Source of the DNA: Asterionellopsis glacialis
Taxonomy: Eukaryota; Bacillariophyta; Plagiogrammaphyceae; Rhaphoneidales; Asterionellopsidaceae
Assembly (NCBI GenBank): GCA_014885115.2
Contig: WKLE02000153.1
Span: forward strand, 1-64,000
Reading direction: 5' to 3'
DNA length: 64,000 nt
Shown here: piece by piece, positions 11,506 through 21,780 of the stretch
Numbering within the stretch: the stretch's first letter is position 1
Layout: each line of letters starts with the position of its first letter
The notes under the pieces: generated by a model
Seen by the model: the letters and a program-made list of their open reading frames with translations, nothing else
Told to the model about the DNA's origin: nothing
The model's database searches: none
Made by a program: the position numbers and the translations under genes

Positions 11506-13914
11506 TTAAGAGCACAGGTCGATCCCTCGCACACCTTCGCAACCTTTTGGTGTGAACCAAACCAAGCTGTAGCGCTCTCCTCGGAATGGCATAGTCCAAT
11601 GTCTTTGTTTCCACCCATTGAATTCGACTCCCTTGTATCGTATATCCTTCTTTTCGCCTTCCACCATTAGCTCACCTCCAGTGTATGTGCCTAATCCAAC
11701 AATGAGAGAAGTGCTCTGACCTGCACCGGCACCACTGTCGGTATGGGGACGAAATTGTGCATTCCGATTGATAGCAATAGTACTACTTGGTTCTCGATCA
11801 GGGCAGAGTGCGATTTCTAACTCAAAGGCTGCCTTCATCAACTCAGGGAACAGCGCATTACCCTTGGGCTGCGTACATAGCTCTCCAGGCATGGCACCCA
11901 CAGAAAAGCTACCACTCGCTCCTCCTTCACCTTCCGCAAAAGAATATGCGGATGAGCGTTTTGTTGTGTTGGATTTAGCAATCATGTGTGCCATTGTTAG
12001 AGACTGTGTTGGCTGAGCAGCAGATGATGACTCATCAGGTTCGTCTTTGTCACCCTTACCACTACTGCTATCAGACTGAGTTGAAATCATCACAAGTTGC
12101 CTTTTGGGGGTTGTGGTGGGCCACTTACCACTTGTGTCAGCTTCACGAAGATAGTGTAGTACCTTTTCAAAAAGTTCTGGTACTGTCGAATCGATTGATT
12201 CAGGAGAAGGGAGCAACGCTGCTGCTACCAAACTGGAGTCACTCGTGGGGTTTAACGTAGAGGAGGCATCATCACTCTTTTGCTGAGCTGCTTTCCACTC
12301 ACGATAATCCTGTAATTGCTTGCGAGCTCCTTCTGCCCATGGCTCTAGAACTTCTTCGGTCCATCGTTTCTCGCTAATAAGACCACCCGTTTCCTCACAG
12401 AAACCTTCTTGTAACCATGCTTCTGCCAATTGCTTGTACATAACTTGTTGCCATCCAGTAATCTTGTCCAAAGTACTGTCATCTCTCCAACCTCCTTCGT
12501 ATCGATCGCATTTTCGTGGTAACAAAATTAGCTTCGCTTTCCCCTCCCACGCCATGTAGCTTGCTTCTCCAGCAAACAATCCCATTGAAGGAACAGCTGG
12601 AGCAGGAACAAGGTGCGGGTACTGTTCATCAAAGATGCAGTCAACAATATCCGGATCAATCACACCACGGACCAATGCCAGTAAAAGTCCAATAACTCGG
12701 CAACATTGGCCATTAAGGAACAGATCACCTTTTAAAGATATGGAAACGAAAGGTCGATTGCCTGCAATATCGGGAAAGCGGAGTGTAGCGCGATGGTAGA
12801 CTCTATCTAGCCGGCGGTATGCCAAAAACTCATGTGCCATGAGGCGTGGAGTAAAATTGTGAAAGCGACGCCGACGTAAAATATTTCTCGATTCATTTGA
12901 AGATTTGTTCTTTTTGGTTCCTTCTTCGTTTGGATCAAGATCTTCCTTCTCCTTGGGATTTTTACCATCTGATTGTGTTTGCTTCTGATCTCTCTCTCTT
13001 TGTTTATGTCGTTGACGTTTTCGTTTTTGAGTGTGAAATTCTTTTTCCATAACAGCACCTTTGTCGTTTTCATCGAGCTTTTCAACTTGTGTCGTAAGCC
13101 TTTGCATTGTCTTTTTCAACTCATAAAGGTATACGAGTGTTTCTTTGTCGGGTCTTTCTTGTTGTGCTCGTCTATTGTTGGACGCAGATGTACTTGATTC
13201 AGATGAAAAGCATTTGAGGCTGTCAAAGTACTCCTGTCGCTTTTCTCTAGAAGTGTCTGTGCACAAAAAGTCAGCTGGAATGATGTATTCAACGCGACGG
13301 TTTGTCATATCCATTTCAGTATTGAACTTCTTTTGAGGCATGTCGAGACGTCCCAATACACAAACTTTGGCGCCATCAGCAGTATTGGCAACTCGCTGTT
13401 CAAGTAATGTGTTAACTTGTTGTATCCATTCTTCAATGGATGCTTGAGCGATTCGTGGTAATCTTGCAGACAATACCTCTGTCAGTGCACCAGAACAATC
13501 ATCTTGTGCTACGACTTCTGAAGATCGTGCAGAATGCCCATACGACCGATTGATTTTCAGATCATCTTTTGAAGGGTCAATCGATGCCTGGGAATAGACG
13601 CCATCCAGGACGAGACGAGCTGCATCCTCTCCATTGCGAATAAGACCCTGTGATCGATCATCATTTTCCATAGGTGGTGGATTTCTGCAGAGGTATTTCT
13701 TTGATGGTATGTAACCATAGAGAATAATCACTTTTACTCGATCTGCGTTCCGCACATACCGGCGAAACTCTTCACGTTCTTCAGCATTCAAACATGCGCC
13801 ATCTGTTTCACGTAAGTGTCGAAAAAGAAGATTTCTCGACGGAAAACTAAGTGAACAGCCGTTACATTTGACTTCCGTTGTTCCTGCCTTCTTCTTGGGT
13901 GAAGAGTTGGTCAT
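11506..13914 (-). CDS. Zinc finger, pseudouridine synthase-like and 2OG-Fe(II) oxygenase-like fusion
   Basis: Single-exon gene of 802 residues with three visible parts. Residues 17-41 form a Cys2-His-Cys finger-like motif (C17, C20, H33, C41). Residues about 60-500 resemble a TruA-type pseudouridine synthase fold: the late segment HEFLAYRRLDRVYHRATLRF followed by GDLFLNGQCCRVIGLLLALV matches the conserved C-terminal half, but I cannot place the catalytic Asp with confidence. The middle contains a charged Lys/Arg/Glu linker (about 290-345). Residues about 700-802 look like a 2-oxoglutarate/Fe(II) oxygenase: HTD at 724-726 for the metal, YTGGEL, a distal His near 772 and an Arg near 781. It may be an RNA-modifying enzyme. 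The substrate is unknown and the activity of either half is inferred. Confidence 0.6.
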   Translation of the reverse strand: MTNSSPKKKAGTTEVKCNGCSLSFPSRNLLFRHLRETDGACLNAEEREEFRRYVRNADRVKVIILYGYIPSKKYLCRNPPPMENDDRSQGLIRNGEDAARLVLDGVYSQASIDPSKDDLKINRSYGHSARSSEVVAQDDCSGALTEVLSARLPRIAQASIEEWIQQVNTLLEQRVANTADGAKVCVLGRLDMPQKKFNTEMDMTNRRVEYIIPADFLCTDTSREKRQEYFDSLKCFSSESSTSASNNRRAQQERPDKETLVYLYELKKTMQRLTTQVEKLDENDKGAVMEKEFHTQKRKRQRHKQRERDQKQTQSDGKNPKEKEDLDPNEEGTKKNKSSNESRNILRRRRFHNFTPRLMAHEFLAYRRLDRVYHRATLRFPDIAGNRPFVSISLKGDLFLNGQCCRVIGLLLALVRGVIDPDIVDCIFDEQYPHLVPAPAVPSMGLFAGEASYMAWEGKAKLILLPRKCDRYEGGWRDDSTLDKITGWQQVMYKQLAEAWLQEGFCEETGGLISEKRWTEEVLEPWAEGARKQLQDYREWKAAQQKSDDASSTLNPTSDSSLVAAALLPSPESIDSTVPELFEKVLHYLREADTSGKWPTTTPKRQLVMISTQSDSSSGKGDKDEPDESSSAAQPTQSLTMAHMIAKSNTTKRSSAYSFAEGEGGASGSFSVGAMPGELCTQPKGNALFPELMKAAFELEIALCPDREPSSTIAINRNAQFRPHTDSGAGAGQSTSLIVGLGTYTGGELMVEGEKKDIRYKGVEFNGWKQRHWTMPFRGERYSLVWFTPKGCEGVRGIDLCS

Positions 13915-14492
13915 CTTTGGTGGTTACACGTACGCGTGCTCCTCTCCTATGGTTACCACAATTTCAATTGAATGCTGTTGTCAACCCGAACACAGATGTG
14001 ACGAAGAACTTATCAAGAAATGATTTTTACTGAAAAAAGTGAAAAAGTTGTAGAAATGGCTGTCAGGGGTCACGCACGGAGGGAGTTGCGCCTTTGATTG
14101 GGAGTCATGTTCATTGTCTAGTCAACTTACTAGAACTACTGTACGAGTACTTTCTGTACAGTAGGTACTGGATTTACATATCGGGTTCTGAGTTGGGTAC
14201 TAAAATAAATCAATGTTCCGACTCGCTCGATTCCCATTTCGCAGTTCACTTCCTAGCTTAGCTTGACCAGTCTCTAGAGAGATTGTCCTTCATGGGACAT
14301 GAGGAGACTCCTCGTGAACCCTAGAGGCACTCTCTCTAGAGGTCCAACCGTACTTATACCAGTGTAAAGAGTTCTCTAGAGATTCTAGAGGAAGAATGTT
14401 ACAGAAGAGGAAATTACAATTTATTTACTTTTAAAAAGAGAAACAATTTAGAAATTCTTATGTATCTGTCTTCGTCATGATGTGAATACCTA
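13915..14492. other. Spacer with TCTAGA palindromes
   Basis: This lies upstream of the zinc finger/oxygenase-like gene and downstream of the C2-like gene, both on the minus strand. The right half contains a cluster of TCTCTAGAGA-type palindromes, entered separately. No gene is visible. Confidence 0.55.
14265..14395. repeat. Cluster of CTCTAGAG palindromes
   Basis: Within about 130 bases I read TCTCTAGAGAGA, CTAGAGG, CTCTCTCTAGAGG, TCTCTAGAGA and TTCTAGAGG, all variants of a self-complementary word centred on CTAG. Similar words recur in other spacers, near 1975-2110, 15830-15855, 21465-21505, 34650-34665 and 50872-50885. This is a second palindrome family, distinct from the GGTACC type but found in the same kind of gene-free DNA. 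Confidence 0.7.
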
Positions 14493-15725
14493 CTATTCGG
14501 ATCGTTGAACGCTAGTTTGTCGCGGCACAAGACCGCCAAGTACTTGCTCTGCTTGCTTTGAACTAATGCTCAACACTTCTGGACCAAACTCAGTGAGCCA
14601 CCCAATCGTTGCACTAGGAACCACATCTGTCATGGGCATAAGTTCCTCAATGAAGGAAACATATTTGAGATTGGGTGCTACATTATCGTACATTGCCATA
14701 ATGAGAATCGTTTGTATAGGTGCCCAAGTAAGATCAAATGCTTCTCCAACGATGGGGAGTAGATACGACGAACTTCCAATACAATCAATCAGCAGTGAAA
14801 TCCATAGTTTGCCCCAAAGACTTGTTGGAAGGATTGCTCTGGAAACGCTTACAGGCGTAGGACGAGGTCCAGTTTCATATATAACACGTTGTCCAGGTGC
14901 AGATGATAAGAATGTCGTCACCAGAGGAGAAACCAGTTCACCGAGACGCACTCTCCCAGATGAGCCAGAAAAGTACAAAAAGGCACCAATACCACCTACA
15001 GTTGCTCCAATACTCCCAAGAACAACTAGTAGAGGCAGAAAGAAAGGTAGCCCAACAATGAGTAGCCCAATAAAAATTGGTGCCACAGCAACAGTAAGTG
15101 TTGCAATCGGTACAGTTGGAACAAGGACCAAATTCTGTATAGGGATTGACTTGGGTACCACATGAATGAGCGGCTGACAACTGGCTTCAAGCTTATCGAC
15201 TACACCAAACCATGCCTGCCCGAGAGAAACTAGAGCAGCTACCTCTGGCCGAAAAGGCCCTTCCAATCGCATTTGTAGACGTAACGTAGGTTGTGACGTG
15301 TCCTCTGCACTGCTCGATCTATTGGTATCACCAATTCGGTATAGATTTAGGATTAGCCATTGAGTGTGATGAACACCAACAGCACTTTTTAAGGGTACTT
15401 CTGCGTATAGATTATTCTCGGAATTTCTGTACTCAACAGCCAGAGTAGCAACACTTTGGTAAAATTCAGCAAGGGGAACTTCTGAAATAATAAGCTCATT
15501 GTCGTTTCCGTTACTGGCTGAAAATTTAAATGAATTATTCTCCCTGTGTCTGGCACTGGGAGCTCCAGTCCTTACTTCTTGACCACATACAGATAGGCTC
15601 ACGCCTGTTGGTTGTTCTCGGCCTGGCAGTTCATACGCTGACAAGACTACAGCTTTCAGCATTCCCTTTCTCGATGAATGAGGGCCCGGAAGTTGAGGAG
15701 GAGCGGCACCATTTTCTGTTGCCAT
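14493..15725 (-). CDS. C2-like domain membrane protein, unknown function
   Basis: Single-exon gene of 410 residues. The first 130 or so residues after a short Pro-rich leader (KGMLKAVVLSAYELPGREQP, then VSLSVCGQEVRTG and LIISEVPLAEFY) read like a beta-sandwich C2-type module, which would bind membranes or proteins. A hydrophobic stretch at about residues 195-255 (VLVPTVPIATLTVAVAPIF to GGIGAFLYFSG) could form two or three membrane helices. The C-terminal third has further moderately hydrophobic helices (LWISLLIDCIGSSSYLLPIV). I do not recognise the whole protein; an organelle membrane protein is plausible. Seen: the hydrophobic profile and C2-like start. Inferred: membrane location. Confidence 0.7.
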   Translation of the reverse strand: MATENGAAPPQLPGPHSSRKGMLKAVVLSAYELPGREQPTGVSLSVCGQEVRTGAPSARHRENNSFKFSASNGNDNELIISEVPLAEFYQSVATLAVEYRNSENNLYAEVPLKSAVGVHHTQWLILNLYRIGDTNRSSSAEDTSQPTLRLQMRLEGPFRPEVAALVSLGQAWFGVVDKLEASCQPLIHVVPKSIPIQNLVLVPTVPIATLTVAVAPIFIGLLIVGLPFFLPLLVVLGSIGATVGGIGAFLYFSGSSGRVRLGELVSPLVTTFLSSAPGQRVIYETGPRPTPVSVSRAILPTSLWGKLWISLLIDCIGSSSYLLPIVGEAFDLTWAPIQTILIMAMYDNVAPNLKYVSFIEELMPMTDVVPSATIGWLTEFGPEVLSISSKQAEQVLGGLVPRQTSVQRSE

Positions 15726-16243
15726 CGTGAAACTGTTTGTTGTCTTCGAGCGTTACTTTGTCTTCGTTGTGGCCTGAGACCCTTTGGGGTTGGTTTTCTC
15801 GTTTTTACAGTAGGACTACGTATAATACTCCTAGAGAGTACCTTTCTAGGACACCTTATGACCAGAACAACACAGTCGTGCAAAGTAATGAAAGATCCAA
15901 GATACAGAACGAGTCATACGTTTTGTACACATGATGAGAATATTTTTTATGTGACGTGGACAGATCCTTTAGAAAAGGCGGCGACATCATCAATAAGCAA
16001 TGATGCCTGTATATCTTTAACCTTAAATATTGCCTTTACTGGTACTTGATTGTTAGAACCGAAACATGCAAAAGTGCCGGCATGAATTCAGCATGGCTGA
16101 TGACCCAGTGATGACCCCCAACAAAGAACAACTGCAACACCGGCACAGAAGCAGGAACAAGAACAACAACAATAACAGAATCAGAGTTGATGATGGGTGC
16201 ATGAATGACGCACTAGAACGTACATTTCGATTTGAAGCTTTCG
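15726..16243. other. Divergent spacer between C2-like and LRR genes
   Basis: This spacer must contain promoters for both flanking genes. A CTAGAGAG-type palindrome lies near 15830-15855. An open frame from ATG 16066 runs into the LRR gene and may be its true 5' exon (see that entry). Confidence 0.5.
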
Positions 16244-17620
16244 ATGGAAAATTCCATCCATGGAATGAGCTATCTCAATCGAAATATCGTAGCTTCCAAG
16301 CAGCATTTGGAAGATATTTTAGAGCAAATAAATAAAAATGATCCTAATCTTGTAGAAGTTTACCTGGCAGATGAAGATCTGGCCGATCGTGACCTGGAAC
16401 TCTTGGTCGAAGCTCTTGATGGCAATACGCACGTCAAAAATGTAAAATTGTGTTGGACGGGTATGGGTCCATCAGGAGCTAAGATTCTTGCACGTATTTT
16501 TGTGCAAAATGGTGAGAGAAATTGTAGCAACATCGAAGTGCTTGACATCGTTGGTGACTACCTAGGACAAGAAGGTGCAAAGGCGATAGTATCTGGTATG
16601 CAGCAACCCTCAGTAATAAAAGAATTGGGTTTATGCCAAACTAGCATAGGTGATGCTGGTTTAGAATATCTTGCACAAGCACTCGAATATTGCTCATCCA
16701 TAGAAATTTTAGATTTGAGTGACAACAAAATCACGGATATATCCTGTTTGGGAAAAGTATTGTCAAGACTTTCCAAACTTCTGAAGCTGTCATTATCTCA
16801 CAATCCAATAGGTGATAGAGGAATAATAAATATTGAAAAATATAGTGGTCTAAATGACAAGAAATTATCATCCTTGGCCATGTTGGAATTAGTGGGGTGT
16901 GAAATTGGCGCTGAAGGAGGTCAAAGCCTCGGACGAATCCTTGAAATGAATGCATCCATAATTCAATTGAATATGCATAACAATTGTATTGGTTGTGAAG
17001 GTATGGCATCAATATGTGGGGCACTTGCATTGAATGTAACGTTGAAGCGGTTGAATGTTGGCGACAACATTATATGTAGAGAAGGAGCTATATCCATAGG
17101 TCATGCATTTGCGAGAAACGACACATTGCAAAAAGTTGTGCTGAACGGAAATCGATTTGGAGACACAGGTGCCGAAGCTATTATGGAAGGATTAGCATTG
17201 AATACTGGACTTACGTCGATTTCTATTCAAAAGTGCGATATTGCCGGCAGGGGTGCTAAAGCGTGTGCCAAGATGCTGATGGAAAATACAACACTAAAAA
17301 TATTGGACATTTACGACAACATATTTGATAAGGAAGGCACAGAAATCATCGTACGAAAAGGACTTTACCACAACTATTTCCTAGAAGGTTTGGATGTGGG
17401 TGATTTGGACGATGATGTACTCCAGGGAGATGAATATTTGGATGATGAAATAGATATGTATCTAAGACTGAATATTGCCGGAAGAAGAGTTCTTCGAGAT
17501 AACAATTTTCCTTCGGCTCTGTGGCCATACTTCATGGAACGGTACCTTTCTTCTTTTCAAAGCGATATGATTTTTTATTTGTTGAAAGAAAATCCAGCCC
17601 TATGCAAACACCACAAGTGA
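16244..17620 (+). CDS. Leucine-rich repeat protein, ribonuclease-inhibitor type
   Basis: From the first ATG in this frame (16244) it is 458 residues. It is built of about ten LRRs of roughly 28 residues, RNI type, for example SSIEILDLSDNKITDISCL, ASIIQLNMHNNCIGCEGMA, VTLKRLNVGDNIICREGA and TLKILDIYDNIFDKEGTEI. Such proteins are scaffolds; no kinase, NACHT or other effector domain is present. The 5' end is uncertain. An overlapping frame from ATG 16066 can join in phase through a 73-nt GT-AG intron (16220-16292), giving an N-terminus that begins MQKCRHEF and a protein of about 493 residues. The last 60 residues (from about RLNIAGRRVLRDNNFPSALW) leave the repeat pattern and may cap the solenoid. 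Confidence 0.82.
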   Translation: MENSIHGMSYLNRNIVASKQHLEDILEQINKNDPNLVEVYLADEDLADRDLELLVEALDGNTHVKNVKLCWTGMGPSGAKILARIFVQNGERNCSNIEVLDIVGDYLGQEGAKAIVSGMQQPSVIKELGLCQTSIGDAGLEYLAQALEYCSSIEILDLSDNKITDISCLGKVLSRLSKLLKLSLSHNPIGDRGIINIEKYSGLNDKKLSSLAMLELVGCEIGAEGGQSLGRILEMNASIIQLNMHNNCIGCEGMASICGALALNVTLKRLNVGDNIICREGAISIGHAFARNDTLQKVVLNGNRFGDTGAEAIMEGLALNTGLTSISIQKCDIAGRGAKACAKMLMENTTLKILDIYDNIFDKEGTEIIVRKGLYHNYFLEGLDVGDLDDDVLQGDEYLDDEIDMYLRLNIAGRRVLRDNNFPSALWPYFMERYLSSFQSDMIFYLLKENPALCKHHK

Positions 17621-17994
17621 AATGGTTTCGCTACTCAAAGAAGAGAAATAGGTGTATCCTTTTTTTAAATTCTGATAAGTAAATAGGTTAAATCGTTGAA
17701 ATTCTGATGCCACTGATAATCTTAATGTTTTGTGTGTTGTATTTTCATTCCTCTTTTCAAACACCACACGTTGTCAACACCTGCTACAATTTGTTCAAAC
17801 CAAGACCCAAGAGGGAACGGTTGAAGGAGACAATATGCCGGTAATCTTGAGTTAAAGTTATTAATAATTTTGAAATTTTCTTGACGAGGTGACTGACAGA
17901 CTTTTGGTAGTAAGAATTTATGCGGAATCTGAGCGGTCCACAGAGAAGATTTGTCAGGTTGGTGCAGTTTTTTGCTTTTTTGTTAAAACCGACC
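17621..17994. other. Spacer upstream of TIM50
   Basis: This lies between the LRR gene stop and the TIM50 start, both on the plus strand. No separate gene is visible. The TIM50 frame stays open upstream to ATG 17920, which is a possible alternative start. Confidence 0.5.
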
Positions 17995-19435
17995 ATGATG
18001 ATTTCGTCAATACTTGCACGCCGCGGCGGCATTGCAGTTGCCCGGCGATGTTTTTCAGATGCGACTACATCAGCAAAACCAAGAAATCCGTTACGTCGAA
18101 CGAATGTAACTGCAAAAGAGCGCGCCGCCCTTCGGAAGGAACGAAAGGAAAAGGGGATTCGATACCTACAAGAACATGGAGCAGCCACCGAACAAGCGGC
18201 ATCATCATCTTCGGGGTCTCTCACAAATGTCGGATCATCACGGTGGCTGTGGTATATGGGGGTTGCTGTACCCACTGGAATTTTAGTATGGGGTTTCAAT
18301 GACCCTGATAGTCCTCCTGCCAAACTTTCCGACATGATAGGCTTAACAGGATTGGTTTCGGGATTTACGGAGGATTTCGCCAAGCCTTCTCATGACAAAT
18401 TACTCCCCGACTGGTCTCAGGTAGGCCAATTTTAGTGCAACTTTCTGGTATTGGCGAGACCTTTGCTTTGATTCGTTGAACCTCATTCATTTTCTTGTAC
18501 ACTATTTTTGCTTTTTGCTCTTTTCCTCGTTATATCGCCACCTTTTCAACTTATTTCCTTAGATGCCGAATGTTCCACATGATATTCCCGTGCCTCACAC
18601 ACTTGTATTGGATTTGGAAGAAACTCTCGTGAGCTCTACATGGGATCGTCGTTATGGTTGGCGTCACGCAAAGCGTCCTGGTGTTGATAAATTTTTGCAG
18701 GAAATGGCACAGTACTATGAGATCGTGTTGTACAGTCCTTCGATCGACGGGATTGCAGAACCTGTCGTAAATTCACTTGACAAATCGGGTTGTATAATGC
18801 ATCGTTTGTATAGGGACGCAACGCACTATCACAATGGTATTCATGTAAAGGATCTGGACAAGCTAAACCGAAATGTTAAGCGCATGGTAATTTTGGATGA
18901 CGATCCTGAAGCAGTGGCCTTTCATCCAGATAATCTTATCCGTGTGAAGCCGTATACAGATCCCAATGACCGCGAGGATGATACTCTCAAACGAATTACA
19001 CCTCTTTTGGTTGAGATTGCGAGAGAAGGATACAATGACGTTCCTCAAATTTTGCGACAATTCCGGGGAATGGATGCCGACCAGATTGCTGACGAACAGG
19101 AAAGGCGTATTGAGAACTTGAAGGTAAAACGCCAAAAGAGGGCCCAGAGAGGATTAGGTGCGTTGGCTAGTGGCTCTCGTGCAATGCCAGAGCCAGAACT
19201 TCCTCCAGCACCAGATCAGCAATCAGCGCCCCAGCAGCTGACTGCCAAGGATCTTGTAGGCAGCGCACCACCTCCCATAGATGGAAGTGATGGCATGATG
19301 GGTTGGCTAAACCGACGCAACAAGGAAAAGGAAGAAGAACACATGCGAAAAATGGAAAAATGGAACGAAGTCATGCTCAAAAAGCAACAAGCAAAGCGCG
19401 AAGCAGCAGAGGCTCAGGCAAGAGGTACAAACTAG
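17995..19435 (+). CDS. TIM50: TIM50, mitochondrial inner-membrane import receptor
   Basis: Two exons, join(17995..18420, 18563..19435), 432 residues; the 142-nt intron is phase 0 and yields LLPDWSQ-MPNVPHDIPVPHTLVLDLEETL. I chose ATG 17995 because it starts a basic presequence (MMISSILARRGGIAVARRCFS); ATG 17920 in the same frame would add 25 residues. TIM50 receives presequence proteins from the TOM complex and hands them to TIM23. Seen: the presequence, a single membrane helix (SRWLWYMGVAVPTGILVWGF, about residues 82-101), then the FCP1/NIF-like domain (HTLVLDLEETL to VKRMVILDDDPEAV). The first-position phosphatase Asp-x-Asp is changed to DLEET, as in non-catalytic TIM50. The Pro-rich and charged C-terminus is an extension of about 90 residues. 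Confidence 0.9.
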
Positions 19436-19615
19436 TTCTTGCTTTCGATTTTAGAATACTCTTATTGCATTCTGTACTCCTAGGTTATAACACGAAGCAC
19501 AAGGCTGGTTGTCATTGCTACAAGATTCATGTCTAAAAGAAACTGGCATAAAAGAAAAACTTGACAAATACAACAAACGCCTGTGACATAACCGTTGAAT
19601 ATGCGCGTTGAGTAG

Positions 19616-21076
19616 TTAGTAGCGCCTCTTTTTCTTCTTCTTTACTTTTTTCTCCTTGACTTCCACATTCTCGGGCGCAACGTCAGCAACTGTATCCTGA
19701 CTGTCTATCTTGACTTCAGCTGTTTCAACCACAACATTCTCTACTTTTGCTTCACTTTTATCAGCAAAAGCATCGTTACTTTTTGTACCTTGAGCTAACA
19801 AAGTGATTTTTTTCACGGGTCCATTTGTTACCATCCGCAAAACCTTTGACCGCATCAGAATGTCAATTCCAAGAATACCACCAACTTGATCATCTCGCAA
19901 AGCATCAAGAACTGCAATATCGCCAATGTCAATGGATACCTCATCTCGGATAGAAAGTCCTGGATCAGCTGAACGACGTCCAAGATTCACATTTTGAGAC
20001 ACTTTCAGAGAATGTGTAAGCTCCATCGAGATATTGTCAGCGCCCATGGCCCCCATTGGTGAGCTCATACGTGAGATTTCAGGTGAATCTCGAGATAATG
20101 ATAGATCTGAAACACCCTTCCAGTTGAGGAAAGAATTAGCGGCACCGGTATCAACTAGCATCTTTACAGGTCCTCTACCATCAAGTATAACATCAGCAGT
20201 CAATACACCTAATTTTGTCATTGACATTTCTGCTTCAGCGACGACAGAAAGATCACTTGGTACAGGTGGGTTACGATCTGTTTTGTACAAAGATAAAACA
20301 CCTTCCTGAAAATCTAGCTCGGTGCAAGCAAACTGTCCAAGAAATGAGAGACCCATGATTCCGTCGAGAGCAGTTGGAAGCGATCCAATATCTTGCACCG
20401 CAGCAGGAAGAGGACCGTACGAGTTTTCACCAAGTCTGAAGCTACCAATTTGGGTCAACCCTGTATTACTTTCAGTGCCCCCAGCAGCTGTCATTGTGAC
20501 TGGCGTACTATAGCTAGGTAGGTTGTAGTTGCGAACAACCGAGGGGCGCAAAACTACCCCAGAACAGGCCGTGTCAAGTAGAAGTGGAATCCGGTAGCCG
20601 GAGTCTAATTCGATCTGAATAGAGGCAAACGGTTTAGCTGATGGAAGGATGGTGATCCCACCGTTACGATTTACAGAAGCAACTGACATTCCAGCATCCA
20701 TCGTGCAAAAGTAGAGTGGCGCTCGAGCAATATCGGGTGAAGACACAGGAGCTGAAGTTGCCCCACTTGAAACGCCAGGTCCCTCATCTGATTGCCTAGC
20801 TTTGTAGAGTCGCTGCACCAGTTCCTCCTTCTCAAAAACATCAGCAGTTGAAACTTTTCGAGATGAAAGCTCTGCTTTTAATTCCTTTACGCGCATTCTC
20901 CTAATTTCTGTCAAAAGTTCTTCATTTAGATCAGCGTCCACTTCAGCAAACAGAGGTACACCATGATTTTGTCTTGTGGTAAACGTTGCAGTTGGTACAA
21001 ACGACGACGCAGGCCGCAGTGTCAAACTGGATAGGAATGTAACCAAGCAGGTTATCCTCCGAATTGACGACGACAT
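19616..21076 (-). CDS. Plastid-type bilobal aspartic protease-like protein
   Basis: Single-exon gene of 486 residues. The N-terminus is a signal peptide followed by PASSFVPT, resembling the diatom plastid motif (Ala-Phe type, here Ser-Phe). Residues about 50-93 (ELLTEIRRMRVKELKAELSS) form a SAP-like helical segment. Two retropepsin-like halves follow: LLLDTACSGV (Asp168) with DGIMGLSFLG about 70 residues later, and MLVDTGAANSF (Asp309) with GGILGIDILM about 90 residues later. Together they give a pepsin-like two-Asp layout; the first loop reads DTA instead of DTG. The C-terminus is acidic then ends in KKVKKKKKRRY. The probable role is a plastid peptidase, substrate unknown. It is convergent with TIM50, 180 bp between stops. 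Confidence 0.75.
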   Translation of the reverse strand: MSSSIRRITCLVTFLSSLTLRPASSFVPTATFTTRQNHGVPLFAEVDADLNEELLTEIRRMRVKELKAELSSRKVSTADVFEKEELVQRLYKARQSDEGPGVSSGATSAPVSSPDIARAPLYFCTMDAGMSVASVNRNGGITILPSAKPFASIQIELDSGYRIPLLLDTACSGVVLRPSVVRNYNLPSYSTPVTMTAAGGTESNTGLTQIGSFRLGENSYGPLPAAVQDIGSLPTALDGIMGLSFLGQFACTELDFQEGVLSLYKTDRNPPVPSDLSVVAEAEMSMTKLGVLTADVILDGRGPVKMLVDTGAANSFLNWKGVSDLSLSRDSPEISRMSSPMGAMGADNISMELTHSLKVSQNVNLGRRSADPGLSIRDEVSIDIGDIAVLDALRDDQVGGILGIDILMRSKVLRMVTNGPVKKITLLAQGTKSNDAFADKSEAKVENVVVETAEVKIDSQDTVADVAPENVEVKEKKVKKKKKRRY

Positions 21077-21780
21077 TTACCGATACTACTAGGGTTTATA
21101 GGAAATAAGGTGTTAAATTCGTTGTGTCTTGATCGTGCTCTCACACATTTTTAATCTTCAAATACTGTGTGCGTGGGAATTGGACCTACTGTTTGGCAGT
21201 TCCTTGTGTCAGTCACTAGTTCTATTGTCGTCTGTCTCGTAGCTCGTCGGAGTCAGAGAGAAATGAATGGGAAAGGGTCTACATTTTTCATGTCGTTCAT
21301 CATTCATCATCAGTTTCCACACTTTTTACGTGTGACGTCAGACGATTCAAAGATGTACTGAGATTTTTTAAAAATTGGTATCCTAATCCCTATTTATGAT
21401 AAGAAAGTTTTTTAGTCCTACCAGGTACACAAGTCCTACGTTTCGCAGGACGGCAAAGACCTACCGTACTCTCTCTGGAGAGAGAGGTCCTTTAGATAGA
21501 GGAGTAGTCCTAGGTACGTACCTTAGGAGTGGCGAATCATCGCCTTACCATGTACTGTACATGAAGAATCTTCTCTGTCAAAATATTCGAAAAAAATGAG
21601 CGGGGCAGTAGGTTCCAGAATCTGAAGTTCGAAGGAAGCCTGTTTGAGTTTAGCAAACACCAGACAAGACACCAAAGACGTGCAAACCAGAGTAGGTATA
21701 GGACCAAATCTATTGACTGGCAATTGAAACCTCAAGCACAGCCTCTAGCCTCTAGCATCAAAACTGATAATACACATATT
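21077..21780. other. Divergent spacer between protease and GT8 genes
   Basis: This holds the promoters of two genes transcribed away from each other. A perfect TGACGTCA palindrome lies at 21333-21340, about 257 bp upstream of the protease start. Mixed GGTACC-type and CTCTCTCTGGAGAGAGAG-type palindromes occur at 21420-21560. No gene is visible. Confidence 0.55.
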
